Below, one piece after another: positions 9,239-18,601 of a stretch of DNA of 64,000 nt. The stretch spans positions 62,001-126,000 of the forward strand of contig NZ_CAJVCE010000003.1 of assembly GCF_910594985.1 (NCBI RefSeq). Direction: 5' to 3'. The stretch's first letter is position 1; each line of letters starts with the position of its first letter. The stretch comes from Paenibacillus allorhizosphaerae. Lineage in GTDB: Bacteria; Bacillota; Bacilli; Paenibacillales; NBRC-103111. The notes beneath the pieces are model-generated. The model made no database searches, had not been told where the DNA came from, and saw nothing but the letters and a program-made list of their open reading frames with translations. The translations under genes and the position numbers were made by a program.

Positions 9239-9931
9239 TTAAGCTTTTAATCGATACCCCATCCCCCAGATTGTTTCTATATACTCCTCGTCAGGATTGG
9301 CAGCGGATAGCTTGCTCCTGATATTGCTCATGTGAACATTGATTGTATTGTCATCCCCGTGGAAAACTTCCTTCCATACACTTTCGAACAGGTTTGCTTT
9401 CGTAAACACTTTCTTGGGAGAAGACAAAAGAAGGTGCAAGATTGCGTATTCCCGTGCCGTAAAATTAATTTCCGTCCCATTGACATTTACGATTTTAGAG
9501 TCTGTATCCATCGTAATGTCTTTATAGGTGATCACTTTGTTTGGTGCAGGCTGGTCGGCACGTCGGGATCTTCTTAGGAGAGAATCGATTCTCGCAGATA
9601 CTTCCTCAATGTCAAAAGGTTTTGTAATATAATCATCCGCACCCTTTCGTAGAGCGTCGATTTTCGTCTCTTTCTCCATCTTTGCCGAAATAATCATGAC
9701 CGGCGCTGAGCTTTGCTCGCTTATTGCTGCAAGAATCTTTTCCCCGGTCATTCCGGGAAGCATTAAATCCAGCAATACCATATCCCATTCCTGCTTCTCC
9801 AAATAAATCATGGCTTCTGTGCCGGAAAAAGCGGATTGAGGAGAATACCCGCTATTTCGAATGATGTTGCACAGTAATTGATTAATATCATTATCATCCT
9901 CAACGACTAAAATCTCGACTTGCTTATTCAT
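9239..9931 (-). CDS. OmpR/PhoB family response regulator
   Basis: A 230-residue regulator. The receiver domain has acidic residues EDD at 11-13, phospho-acceptor Asp55 in VLLDLMLPG, and Lys in ITKPF. The C-terminal winged-helix domain shows INFTAREYAILHLLL and the recognition segment DDNTINVHMSNIRSKL, ending in IWGMGYRLKA. It is the first gene of the cassette and pairs with the kinase at 6576-7481. It probably controls the transporter genes downstream and perhaps the divergent membrane-protein gene at 10107. Confidence 0.93.
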   Translation of the reverse strand: MNKQVEILVVEDDNDINQLLCNIIRNSGYSPQSAFSGTEAMIYLEKQEWDMVLLDLMLPGMTGEKILAAISEQSSAPVMIISAKMEKETKIDALRKGADDYITKPFDIEEVSARIDSLLRRSRRADQPAPNKVITYKDITMDTDSKIVNVNGTEINFTAREYAILHLLLSSPKKVFTKANLFESVWKEVFHGDDNTINVHMSNIRSKLSAANPDEEYIETIWGMGYRLKA

Positions 9932-10106
9932 TTTATCTACACCCTATGATTAGATTCCAATATTTCTAGTTTAAACGGAATCGGTTGCATATTTCAAAAT
10001 TTATATTGTTGAATTACTATAAAGGTTAGCCGTTGGATAGTAATATTTACTTCTATTAACTGGAAATGTCCGGTATAATCTTGCTTAGATTAGAGGGGGC
10101 TAACGT

Positions 10107-10970
10107 ATGTCGTACGTGTTTGCATTCAGTTGTATAGGAGCCATTATTTCCTTATTTATGGCGATTATATCCGCGTTTAAGGGTAATGGAAAATTTTTAA
10201 AACCTTTGTTATGGGGCACCATATTGGCGATTATTTGCTGCTTCGTAAGCTTTTTTATCCCTGACACCGATTTAAGTTACAAACAATCATTGAGCCTGGT
10301 AGGATTCGTGATATTGCTCGGAGTCTGTTCGTTAGGATTCGTTGCTTCTATATTCATGGCTCTTTTTGCATTGTTCAAAAGAAGTGGGGAATTCAAAAAA
10401 TATGTTCTAATCGGTATTTCGTGCATGATTTCCGTATTCATCATACTCATCGTCGCTGGCGCTACAATGAAAACCGACAACGAGGAAGCGGCAATAGCCG
10501 AAGGCTCGGCGACCGAACAGCAGGAAATGACGCAGACGCAGCGTGAGCGTTATGCCGATTTCGAGAAAAAGATACTGGATTTGGCAGCTCAGATGAATGG
10601 AGAAGAAAATGGATACCTCGCTTTTCAAAACGCATTTTTAAAAGAACCCGTTCCTTCTCCCGAAAACTACGAAAATGCCAAAAAATACAAAGATGCGATC
10701 GCCGTACACTTTAACCATCTGCAAACCATCGATGTCCCCAAGGACTTGCCAAGAAAGCTAAAGGAACTGGCGACAAAAGGCCGCGGCCATATCAACGAAG
10801 CGATCGCACGAAAAGAAATGGCGCTGAATGCCTTGTTAAATTATATAAACAGCAAAAAAGTGAGCGATCTGAACACGTTTAAGGAAAACGCGCTTTTGTA
10901 CACAAATGAAATTAACAGCGGGCTTGAGAAGTTTTCCGAAGCGAAAAAAGCGATGGAACCGACAGAATAG
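10107..10970 (+). CDS. Membrane protein with four N-terminal helices and a helical C-terminal domain
   Basis: A 287-residue protein that I do not recognise. Residues 4-24, 31-51, 60-90 and 97-120 are hydrophobic and should span the membrane. From about residue 121 the protein is polar and helical (EQQEMTQTQRERYADFEKK..., then a run of charged helices to the end), probably a coiled domain on one side of the membrane. GAGGGGG precedes the ATG by seven bases. It is divergent from the two-component/ABC cassette with 175 bases between, so shared control is possible. A terminator follows immediately. Confidence 0.75.
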   Translation: MSYVFAFSCIGAIISLFMAIISAFKGNGKFLKPLLWGTILAIICCFVSFFIPDTDLSYKQSLSLVGFVILLGVCSLGFVASIFMALFALFKRSGEFKKYVLIGISCMISVFIILIVAGATMKTDNEEAAIAEGSATEQQEMTQTQRERYADFEKKILDLAAQMNGEENGYLAFQNAFLKEPVPSPENYENAKKYKDAIAVHFNHLQTIDVPKDLPRKLKELATKGRGHINEAIARKEMALNALLNYINSKKVSDLNTFKENALLYTNEINSGLEKFSEAKKAMEPTE

Positions 10971-10980
10971 CCGAACTGCG

Positions 10981-11010
10981 AAAAGGCTGCCAATGCGTTG
11001 GCAGCCTTTC
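10981..11010. terminator. Rho-independent terminator, bidirectional
   Basis: AAAGGCTGCCAA / TTGGCAGCCTTT form a 12-bp stem around a four-base loop, with A and T tracts at the ends. It separates the plus-strand membrane-protein gene from the convergent isomerase gene. Confidence 0.9.
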
Positions 11011-11044
11011 GTCACGCTCTCGTTCTCCATCGAACGACCATTTG

Positions 11045-11929
11045 TTATTTTGGATGAACCAACGTGAGGCAGTATTGCGCGATTTCATAGCCGACTTTAG
11101 CCAAATGATCTTTAATCGGCTCCGGCAGGCCGTTGAACTCCTTGTGAGTTTCATATGTGAAATCGCCTTCGTATCCGATCTCGGCAAGCACCGGCAAAAG
11201 CGAACGCCAGTCGACATTGCCGTGGAACGGAAACATATGCTCATCAGAGCTTCCATAGTTATCGTTCACATGCGTCGCCTTGAGCCGTTTGCCGAGCGTG
11301 CGAAGCGCAGGACGCTGATCCTTGTACAGGAAGTTCGCATGACCGAAGTCCCAGCATGCCCCCACTCCCGGCTCATTCCACACGTCAATAATCGCTGCAA
11401 GCTCGGACGCATGGCTGGCGAACCGCCGCATGGACGCCGGCCGCTCGATCATGTTCTCGAAAGCGATACCGACGTTGTGCTTGACGGCAAGCTCCACGAA
11501 CGGCGAGAAATGCTCCACATTGTCTTTAATGCACGCTTCTACGTCCAGTGCCGTTTTCGCCCGATCCTCATGCGGATGGACGACTGCCCATTTGACGCCG
11601 AGGATAGAGCTGGCGATGATGGAACGGCGCATCATTTGATCGTATACTTCCAGCTTCTCGGCCGTGGTATTGTTCGGATGGGCCGGTAAAAATACGGGAT
11701 GCGATTGCGAGAAGACGATGCCGAGCTTCTCCGCTTCTTCTCTGAGCTCATGCATCACCTGCTCCCAGTTCTCGCTTACAAGATCGGTTTGGCCGGTCAA
11801 AGCACGGCAAAAATTAATGTCCAGCACGTCGTACCCGGCTGCTTTCAATCTTCGGATTGATTCCTTATACGGCGTGTAGCCCCCATCCAATCTGAGGCTG
11901 AACGTGCCGGTTGTCGTTGATAATCTCAA
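11045..11929 (-). CDS. Sugar phosphate isomerase/epimerase (xylose isomerase-like TIM barrel)
   Basis: A 294-residue protein of the AP-endonuclease-2/sugar isomerase superfamily. It has the alternating strands and helices of a TIM barrel. Candidate metal ligands are the glutamate in IAFENM, the DFGH motif (CWDFGHANF), the histidine in THVNDN and the late glutamate in FTYETHKEF. These enzymes isomerise or epimerise free or phosphorylated sugars, keto-inositols and similar polyols in the cytoplasm. The substrate is unknown. It lies downstream of an orphan solute-binding protein on the same strand with a 184-base gap, which suggests that it processes the imported sugar. Confidence 0.85.
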   Translation of the reverse strand: MRLSTTTGTFSLRLDGGYTPYKESIRRLKAAGYDVLDINFCRALTGQTDLVSENWEQVMHELREEAEKLGIVFSQSHPVFLPAHPNNTTAEKLEVYDQMMRRSIIASSILGVKWAVVHPHEDRAKTALDVEACIKDNVEHFSPFVELAVKHNVGIAFENMIERPASMRRFASHASELAAIIDVWNEPGVGACWDFGHANFLYKDQRPALRTLGKRLKATHVNDNYGSSDEHMFPFHGNVDWRSLLPVLAEIGYEGDFTYETHKEFNGLPEPIKDHLAKVGYEIAQYCLTLVHPK

Positions 11930-12113
11930 GCAAATCTCACCCTTTCGTTAGTTACATGGCTTCGGCCAGCGGTCGCAACGATTGCGGCTGTGGAAACGGT
12001 TTCCCCTTTGGTCGATTAATTCCATCATACAATGGAGAATCGGGCTTGAAAATGCAATATTGTTTCATATCGGATATATTATATTTCAAAACTACTTACT
12101 TTCTGCCCTTCGC

Positions 12114-13448
12114 TTATTTCTTTTCAATCGCAATTGCTTTATTAATTTCCTCGTCCAACTCCCGCAGCGTCGTATTCACATCTTCCTTGCCTGACAAAAA
12201 TCCATTGAATTTCTTCTCGGTTAAAGGTTCGGCGATTTCCCGGAATAAGTAGATTGGGTATTTCACCGGCTTGCTTTTCAAAATTCCGGCGACGTTTTTG
12301 GTCTTCAAAGACTCATCGCCTTGCCCGAACGCTTTTTGCACGGCTTCATTTTTGAGCGGCGAGATGCGGCCGGCTTTGGAGACGTTCATCTGCACTTCGT
12401 CGGAAGTTATCACTTCCATAACCTGCAGCGCCTGTTCCTTGTATTTGCTGGTCGGGACGACTCCAACCATGTAAACCGTCGAATTGCCGTACGTATTCGG
12501 CTTCTCCTTGTAGAACGGATGCTGAACAACATCCCACTGGAGTCCGGTCTTCTCCGCCTCTTTAAGCTGCGAGAAAATGTTGGTTTGGTTCAGCATCGCG
12601 ATGGATCGATCGGTCATGAATCCTTTCGTACCATTCTTGTCTGCACTGGACGACGGCGCATTTCCGGGAATCTCATAAATTTGCTTGCCCATTTCGAAAG
12701 CGCGTTTCCAGCCGTCACTTGTCATTATGGCTTTCTGTGTTTTGCGGTCGATATATTCCATGCCGAGCGGCTGCGCCATTCTCACTACGCTCCCCATGTC
12801 CCAGCCGCGGTACTGCACACCGTCTTGAAGCCGCGTCATCTTCCTGGCAGTCTCCAGCGCATCCTCCATTAACATGCCGTCTTTTGGGTAGGCGACACCG
12901 AATTTATCGAAAATTTCCTTATTGTAAAACAGCGCATGAAACCCGGTTTCAATCGGCAAGCCGTACAGCTCTCCTTTTTCGGTAGCGGCATATTTGATAT
13001 CGTCCAGAAAGTTGGACTGGAATCGGTTTAAGTCGATCTTATTACGCTCAAACAACGCCGTCATGTCTTCGTTGATGCCACGCTCCTTGAGCCCGGGCAT
13101 ATTGCCGTTAAACGAGAGATACAAATCCGGAAGCTCGCCTGCCGCGATCATCTTGTCGTATGCCGCAAACGAGCTGGCGCTTATTAGCTCCAGCGTAATA
13201 TGCGGGTACTTCTTCTGGACAGGCTCGATGTACAGCCGTTTGAACTCATCATTGATCGGCAAATGTACAGCAAACTTGAGCGTAACGGGCGTCGTGTCCA
13301 CGATTTTCGCCGGTACGGACGAGTCGCCGGATAAGTTCTTCTGCCCGGCTGCTTCGTTCCCGCTACCTTCCTTGCCGCAGCCCGCCAATACAGAAGATGC
13401 CGCTAGTGCCATACTTACGGCCAATGTAATTTTTGTCATTCTTTTCAT
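12114..13448 (-). CDS. Extracellular solute-binding lipoprotein (family 1)
   Basis: A 444-residue binding protein with a lipoprotein signal peptide; the lipobox L-A-G-C places the lipidated cysteine at residue 24. The mature part shows family 1 features such as the GLKERGI region and LYGLPIETGFHALFYNKEIFDKFGV. The ATG at 13448 has GGAGGT seven bases upstream; longer in-frame starts lack a site. It should capture an oligosaccharide for an ABC importer, but no permease genes adjoin it, so it must use permeases encoded elsewhere. The next genes are a TIM-barrel isomerase downstream and a secreted glycosidase upstream, which suggests a shared sugar route. Confidence 0.9.
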   Translation of the reverse strand: MKRMTKITLAVSMALAASSVLAGCGKEGSGNEAAGQKNLSGDSSVPAKIVDTTPVTLKFAVHLPINDEFKRLYIEPVQKKYPHITLELISASSFAAYDKMIAAGELPDLYLSFNGNMPGLKERGINEDMTALFERNKIDLNRFQSNFLDDIKYAATEKGELYGLPIETGFHALFYNKEIFDKFGVAYPKDGMLMEDALETARKMTRLQDGVQYRGWDMGSVVRMAQPLGMEYIDRKTQKAIMTSDGWKRAFEMGKQIYEIPGNAPSSSADKNGTKGFMTDRSIAMLNQTNIFSQLKEAEKTGLQWDVVQHPFYKEKPNTYGNSTVYMVGVVPTSKYKEQALQVMEVITSDEVQMNVSKAGRISPLKNEAVQKAFGQGDESLKTKNVAGILKSKPVKYPIYLFREIAEPLTEKKFNGFLSGKEDVNTTLRELDEEINKAIAIEKK

Positions 13449-13694
13449 GTGTTCTACCTCCGATTTTCTGCTCGTCCCATCATCAAAATACTTCAGACAT
13501 AAATAAGCATAATTCGACATTGTTTGCGCAATGTTTAAGAGTCGTAAAGATTTGGTAAATAATAGTCATCTGCTGCTATATAGAATATTCAGAACCGTTT
13601 AATTAAGCGCTTACATTATTTTGAATTACCCCTTACTTTCTACAGAATACGCAGCTCGCTTCGATGCTTTAACCGGCCTTAACGTTTAGTATTT
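13449..13694. other. Intergenic upstream region of the binding-protein gene
   Basis: AT-rich region with no convincing open frame. It contains a cre-like box (13603-13615) and presumably the promoter of the binding-protein gene; I cannot place the promoter with confidence. Confidence 0.5.
13603..13615 (-). promoter_or_regulatory. cre-like box
   Basis: TTAAGCGCTTACA contains the perfect cre core AAGCGCTT with a TACA end. It is 155 bases upstream of the binding-protein start. This supports CcpA-type control of sugar uptake; position and match are seen, binding is inferred. Confidence 0.4.
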
Positions 13695-13734
13695 AAAAAA
13701 AATGGACATCTGCTCTATTAATAACAGATGTCCA
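13695..13734 (-). terminator. Rho-independent terminator
   Basis: TGGACATCTG and CAGATGTCCA form a perfect 10-bp stem with a 12-base loop, followed on the minus strand by eight T. It lies about 155 bases downstream of the GH27-like gene, on the same strand. Confidence 0.85.
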
Positions 13735-13888
13735 GCATTACCATATTTAACATTATGAATAAAGTTTGAATCTCAGACTTATCGATAATTCTAATTTTCA
13801 CCCTCCACTAGCTCAGCGATCATACGTATGAATGGGAGCGATGCTTGACCGAGGCGCAACCGAGAATGGGATTGCACTGTTGGGCTCT

Positions 13889-15712
13889 TTAACGGACATT
13901 TCGCAGTTCGACGTAGTCAAGATTAATCGCTCCGTGGTCGGAAGCCGTTCGCTCGAGTGTCAACAGGTTGACGCCTTGATGCAGCTTCACGGTGTCCAGC
14001 TTGCTCTTCCATGTGTTCCAGCTGGCAGCATTCGGGAACGAAACCGTTTTGCCCGGCTGCACGACGCGGCCTTGCTCATCAGCTACGCTGACTTGCAGCG
14101 TGCTTGCAGCGCCTGTTGCATTACCGTATCGATAGCTTATGCTGTAAGTGCCGTCGGCCGGCGCTTGCACCGCGACGACAAGTTTCGCGCCAACCTTACC
14201 AAGTCCGTCGACGAAACCGAAGCCATTGTAGCCGCTATGGTTGTTGTTAAAATTCGTTCCGCCGAGCCATGTCGCCACTTCCGTCTGATAGCGTACGTGC
14301 GAACCGTTCGGGGTAATTTGAACGACGCTTGTCGCGTGTGCCGGCAAAGACGGCTCGTATGCGGACATTGCGCCTAGCTGCCGGTTTTTCCACAATTCCT
14401 TCGTTGACGCGGCTCCGCTCAGACCCAAGTGTTTGATATAGTCGATCTTACGGGTAGCCGTCTGGTCGGAGCGGTTAAATAACCCCACGACCCAAGTCCC
14501 GTCCGGCAGTTGGCCTAGCCAACGTTCCGAGTCGCGGGAATAAAAATCTTTGCTGTAAGGGTTGCCATTGTAATAAAACGGCTTGCCTACGAATCCTTGA
14601 TTATGAAGCGCCAGCATGTTCTCGTTCTTATAATATTTGCCGGTCGATCCAATGGTGGAATGTTGGTCCGTAATGGCGATTGGCGAACCGGCAAGCGTAA
14701 ACAGCGAGATTGCGGTCTTACGCTCCTCGTCGTTCTTGAACGTGTTCATCCGTAGGAAATCCCCATCAAGAATCATATTGGAGCCTCGGCCCGCGATGTC
14801 CGAGAAACCGGTGAATCCCAGGAACGGATTGGCCCATTGCGACCAGCCGTTCCTCCATGTTTGGCGTTGACCGCTTAAATTTTCCCAACCGCCGTGGGCA
14901 AGATCTTCATTAATTCGTACCATATCGCCGTACGGCAGCTCGCTGGCCCCGTGTCGGTCCAAATGAGGCATGACGAGACTGATTTCCATGTCGTCCCCCG
15001 CGGCTTCATGCATCCAGCGCATGGCGGTTTGGTAGTTTTCCACGCCGTGCGCTTTACCGATCGTTTTCCCTTTATCGATGCCGGTTTCATACCAAGATAA
15101 GAAATCGATGCGCAAATATTTGACGCCCATCTTCTTAAAGTAATTTACATAGCCTTGGATATATTGTTTGGCACCTGGCTTGGTGACGTCTACCCAATAT
15201 AAATCATCGTTGAATTTGTCGTTCGACGACGCAATGGAACCAACTTTATGCGTGGTGCCGACGATCGTCTTCGACGAATCGTTCGCCGCGCTGCGCGTCA
15301 CCCATAGCGGGTTGTAATAGACGCCGAGCTTCATTCCTTTCCCTTGGATGTAATCGGCCCAATACGCCCAATCATGCTTCCATCCGTCGTTATGCGATAT
15401 AATGTAACCGTTCTCATTCGTTTGCTGAGCTCCTTCAATCCAACCGTCAGATACGATCATATCGTAGCCGGACGACTTGTAGTCGGAGGCAATCCAATCG
15501 ATATTTTTTTTCCACTCGCCTTCATCCATAGGAGCGTCCTTCGTGTATTGATATTCATAGGTGCTCCAGTAGAGCGGACCTACGCCACCGCGCGTAAAAG
15601 AGCTCTCGCGTGCGGCAGCAGGGACGGCGGCAACAATGCTGGACACAAGGAGCGCGGCGCAAATAGCGGATGTAAGACGATGGATATAAGTTTTTTTATT
15701 TTTGCGGATCAT
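13889..15712 (-). CDS. Secreted GH27-like glycosidase with C-terminal CBM35-like module
   Basis: A 607-residue protein with a cleavable signal peptide (about 35 residues, ending near PAAA). The catalytic barrel follows, with VGPLYWSTYEY, MIVSDGWI and KYLRIDFLSWYETG. Asp203 in the last motif sits where clan GH-D enzymes keep the nucleophile, and LRMNTFKNDEERKTAISLFTL resembles the GH27 acid/base region. A C-terminal module from about residue 475 (TEVATWLGGTNFNNNHSGYNG...) has the look of CBM35. Members act on alpha-galactosides, beta-arabinopyranosides or isomalto-dextrans; I cannot pick one. It acts outside the cell and may feed the binding protein at 12114-13448. Confidence 0.75.
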   Translation of the reverse strand: MIRKNKKTYIHRLTSAICAALLVSSIVAAVPAAARESSFTRGGVGPLYWSTYEYQYTKDAPMDEGEWKKNIDWIASDYKSSGYDMIVSDGWIEGAQQTNENGYIISHNDGWKHDWAYWADYIQGKGMKLGVYYNPLWVTRSAANDSSKTIVGTTHKVGSIASSNDKFNDDLYWVDVTKPGAKQYIQGYVNYFKKMGVKYLRIDFLSWYETGIDKGKTIGKAHGVENYQTAMRWMHEAAGDDMEISLVMPHLDRHGASELPYGDMVRINEDLAHGGWENLSGQRQTWRNGWSQWANPFLGFTGFSDIAGRGSNMILDGDFLRMNTFKNDEERKTAISLFTLAGSPIAITDQHSTIGSTGKYYKNENMLALHNQGFVGKPFYYNGNPYSKDFYSRDSERWLGQLPDGTWVVGLFNRSDQTATRKIDYIKHLGLSGAASTKELWKNRQLGAMSAYEPSLPAHATSVVQITPNGSHVRYQTEVATWLGGTNFNNNHSGYNGFGFVDGLGKVGAKLVVAVQAPADGTYSISYRYGNATGAASTLQVSVADEQGRVVQPGKTVSFPNAASWNTWKSKLDTVKLHQGVNLLTLERTASDHGAINLDYVELRNVR

Positions 15713-15751
15713 AGGAATCCAACCTTTCCAAGCGAGCTATTAATCGCTGTA

Positions 15752-15765
15752 GGTAAGCGATTGCA
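15752..15765 (-). promoter_or_regulatory. cre-like box upstream of the glycosidase
   Basis: On the minus strand TGCAATCGCTTACC matches the cre pattern with two deviations. It is 40 bases upstream of the glycosidase start. Confidence 0.3.
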
Positions 15766-15870
15766 TAATGTATACACGTATATTGTACACGCTTTCAACA
15801 TGCGTTCCTATGACTTAATTTCTCCATGGAAACGGTTGGGCCGCGATCCTGAGGTTTCCACATGAATCCC

Positions 15871-16158
15871 TCACCATTTATTCTTATGGACGTTAAATGA
15901 ATGAATAAAGTTTTCTGGATTATCCTTAATGATGTACGGATAAACGCCTTGATTTGTATGCAAATATAGAAAACCTTCCTTGTCTCCGATATGCCGATAA
16001 GAAATATCGAACACTTCGTCGAAGGAAAACGTTCGAAATCGGGTAACAATTTTATCTGGATATAAGTACATGGTTCTGCATTGCACAACTATTTTTTGCT
16101 CGAGACCGTTAAGTTCTCTCTCTATTTTAAAGTATGGTTGACTTACGATCCAACTCAT
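15871..16158 (-). CDS. Small hypothetical protein (possible PH-like fold)
   Basis: A 95-residue protein with no family that I recognise. It is rich in short beta-type stretches (KIVVQCRTMYLYPDKIVTRF, FDEVFDISYR, GFLYLHTNQGVYPYII), which recalls bacterial PH-like domains that report on a basal response. There are two adjacent ATG codons; the second is taken because AGAGGGG is then six bases away. It stands alone between the glycosidase and a kinase gene. Confidence 0.65.
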   Translation of the reverse strand: MSWIVSQPYFKIERELNGLEQKIVVQCRTMYLYPDKIVTRFRTFSFDEVFDISYRHIGDKEGFLYLHTNQGVYPYIIKDNPENFIHSFNVHKNKW

Positions 16159-16237
16159 CATATTCCCCTCTCTGACACAGAATAATCATGATGATGTAAA
16201 TAACCCATTCTTTGCTCGCCGTTACCGCATTCTATCG

Positions 16238-17089
16238 CTAAAGCCTTCTTCTGATCTCGTGAAGAAGCAAATTCCTTTCCGCCTCGCATACATCCGCGGT
16301 CAGCTTGCGTGCGGCGATCGGAGCAATCCATGCATCGATGTCATCGTACGTCGTACCGCTCATTTTCGAGTATTCATCCATAAATATTGTAACGATCGAT
16401 TCTCTGATCGTGTCAAAATACGCCACCGCTTCGCCCGGCAACTTGGGGAAATACGACAAAAGTACCGCGTATCTGATCATGATTATGTATTCAGCGAGGT
16501 CGGCTTCCGGATTACCGGTTGCTGCGCAGACCCAATCAATCACAATCCCCTTCCCGTCGCGAATCAAAATATTTCCTGGATTCGGATCGCCATGACATAA
16601 TTGTTTCTTTTCGGGCAAAGCATCTAGAATCGCAAGGACAGCACTCTTCTCATCCGCCGTTAAGTAAGCGGCACTCTCTATCGCGCGCTTTATGATGTGT
16701 CTTTGCGAAGGCAATGGCACGTTGGATCTTTGATGAATATCGTATAATATTCGCGCCGTAATTCGTACAAAATCATTTTCACCCGTGGATAAGGCATCTT
16801 CCCCCGAAAACGAACGGTTCACAATTTGATTCATGAAACGCTTCATTAGCGGCTCCCCGTAAACGCGCTCAAAAACGATACCCGGACGCCCGTCGATATC
16901 TACGACAGCAAAAGGGCGAGGAACAGGCAGTCCGTGCTGCCATGCAAGACGAGAATTTTCATATTCCAGATTGATGGAATAACGATTAGTATTCGGTTTG
17001 GCCAGCTTTACTATTTTGTGCTCATTCTCCCATTCAAATACTTCGGAGCCCTTTCCTTCGCCAATTTTCGCGCCAAATTTAATGCTCAT
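16238..17089 (-). CDS. APH-fold phosphotransferase
   Basis: A 283-residue kinase of the aminoglycoside phosphotransferase superfamily. The catalytic loop reads LCHGDPNPGNILI and is followed by the metal-binding IVIDWVCAATGNPEADLAEY. The N-lobe contains VFEWENEHKIVKLA with a candidate ATP-binding lysine. Such proteins phosphorylate aminoglycosides, macrolides, choline, homoserine or unknown metabolites. Nothing nearby fixes the substrate. GGGAG precedes the ATG. It is the first of three APH-fold genes in this window. Confidence 0.85.
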   Translation of the reverse strand: MSIKFGAKIGEGKGSEVFEWENEHKIVKLAKPNTNRYSINLEYENSRLAWQHGLPVPRPFAVVDIDGRPGIVFERVYGEPLMKRFMNQIVNRSFSGEDALSTGENDFVRITARILYDIHQRSNVPLPSQRHIIKRAIESAAYLTADEKSAVLAILDALPEKKQLCHGDPNPGNILIRDGKGIVIDWVCAATGNPEADLAEYIIMIRYAVLLSYFPKLPGEAVAYFDTIRESIVTIFMDEYSKMSGTTYDDIDAWIAPIAARKLTADVCEAERNLLLHEIRRRL

Positions 17090-17205
17090 GAATCACAGCT
17101 CCCTTACTGCCAATTTTAGGCGTTAGTCAAGCCCTCTTTTAATAATAACGCTTCGACCGTCGCATGCAGGCCTACTTCGGATATCATAACGCGTAATCAA
17201 CGCGA

Positions 17206-17233
17206 ACAAAAGCCCTGAAAGAAATCAGGGCTT
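17206..17233 (-). terminator. Rho-independent terminator of the MFS gene
   Basis: AAGCCCTGA / TCAGGGCTT stem (9 bp, six-base loop) followed on the minus strand by TTTTG. It sits about 50 bases after the stop of the MFS gene. Confidence 0.8.
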
Positions 17234-17283
17234 GGCAATGTTTCCGCATAATGCATTGAACACTGAAGCTATTTATTGCTCGC

Positions 17284-18549
17284 TTAGGCATGGCTTTCTT
17301 GTGTAGGCAAAGACAAGTTCTTCGCTTCCGGAGACTTGTACTTCATGATCGGTACCATCGTCAGCGCCCCGATCGTAAACAGACATCCGGCAACGGTAAA
17401 GATGGATTCAAGCGGAAACGCTCCCTTTAGCACCCCGGCAAACGACATGGATATGACCATCATCCCCATAAACATCGGATTAAGTACACCGTTCACCCTT
17501 CCGACGATCGATTCGTGCGACCATTTCAAGATCATCGTGCTAATCCCGATGTGGATGCATGGGAATGCAAGTCCGTTCACAAACTGTGCGGCAAGCGTTA
17601 CAGGAACCATGGTTGAATATCCGACAATGACCGTGCAAATGGCGCTGACAAGCATTCCGATCGCCAGCAAAAGCTGCGGCGCGACTCGTTTTGAGAATAC
17701 CGCGACCACTCCGCCTCCGATCAGCATAGCCGCTCCGTTCACCATTAGTATATATTGCAAAAACTGCTCCGGTTTCCCCAGCTTCTCGGTCACGATGAAC
17801 AGGTTGAGCGTGTGAGCAAGGCCTACAGCAAGACCCGCGAGGATGAATGCGAGGCCAAGCACCCTCAGCACCTGACTTTGCCATACATAACGAAAACCTT
17901 CAATAAACTCTTTACGAAATTGACCTTTCCCCGCTTCCGTTCGAGGCTCGTCTTTATCCTTGGGAAGGCGGACGAGGACCAGGGCGGACAGCAGAAAAAT
18001 ACAGCCCATAAAAGCGATGGAAATTTCAAGCCCGAGGTTGGTGTATACATAAGTTCCAAGCATGGGACCGAGCACCAAAAATATCGCCATCAGTGATTGG
18101 AACAAAGCCATACCTTGCTGCATCTGCTGCTCCGGTACGTGCTGTTTGAACAAACGCATGCCCGATGGCTGCGAGAACTGCGACAATATAGCCGAAATGA
18201 ACGTTACAAAATAAACGGAATGCCATGAGCCATAATGAATCGTCAAGAGCACGATGAATACGGATACGGCGGATAATACATCGCACCAGACCATCGTTCG
18301 TTTCGGCTTCCAGCGATCGGCGAACGTGCCGCCTATAAAAGAAAACAGGAAGATCGGCGCAAATTCTACTACGCTGATCAGCGAAATCGCGTATGGATCT
18401 TTGTTTGTTTTTTCGGCGACGTAGAGCAGTATCGCGAAATTCCTCACCCATATCCCGATCTGCAGCAGAACGTTCGACATGATAATCGTTTGTATGAAGC
18501 GATTGCGGAAAAGACTTGGGGCCTTGGCGGCAGCCTGTTGCGAATCCAA
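17284..18549 (-). CDS. MFS transporter (macrolide-efflux-like group)
   Basis: A 421-residue transporter with twelve predicted membrane helices. Motif A between helices 2 and 3 reads GGTFADRWKPKRT. An amphipathic insert (KFIEGFRYVWQSQVLRVL-like) divides the two six-helix halves, as in the MefA/MFS_3 group of exporters. The start is a TTG with AAGGAG eleven bases upstream. It is likely to export a drug or metabolite by proton antiport. No regulator adjoins it. Confidence 0.85.
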   Translation of the reverse strand: MDSQQAAAKAPSLFRNRFIQTIIMSNVLLQIGIWVRNFAILLYVAEKTNKDPYAISLISVVEFAPIFLFSFIGGTFADRWKPKRTMVWCDVLSAVSVFIVLLTIHYGSWHSVYFVTFISAILSQFSQPSGMRLFKQHVPEQQMQQGMALFQSLMAIFLVLGPMLGTYVYTNLGLEISIAFMGCIFLLSALVLVRLPKDKDEPRTEAGKGQFRKEFIEGFRYVWQSQVLRVLGLAFILAGLAVGLAHTLNLFIVTEKLGKPEQFLQYILMVNGAAMLIGGGVVAVFSKRVAPQLLLAIGMLVSAICTVIVGYSTMVPVTLAAQFVNGLAFPCIHIGISTMILKWSHESIVGRVNGVLNPMFMGMMVISMSFAGVLKGAFPLESIFTVAGCLFTIGALTMVPIMKYKSPEAKNLSLPTQESHA

Positions 18550-18601
18550 ACTGAATACAACTCCTTTTACAAAAATGATTGGTGGTCCATCGCTTGCAAT
18601 C

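Noticed and set aside
11042..11689. Plus-strand frame opposite the isomerase gene
   Set aside because: Antisense shadow of a clear TIM-barrel gene; Arg/His-rich and with no family pattern.
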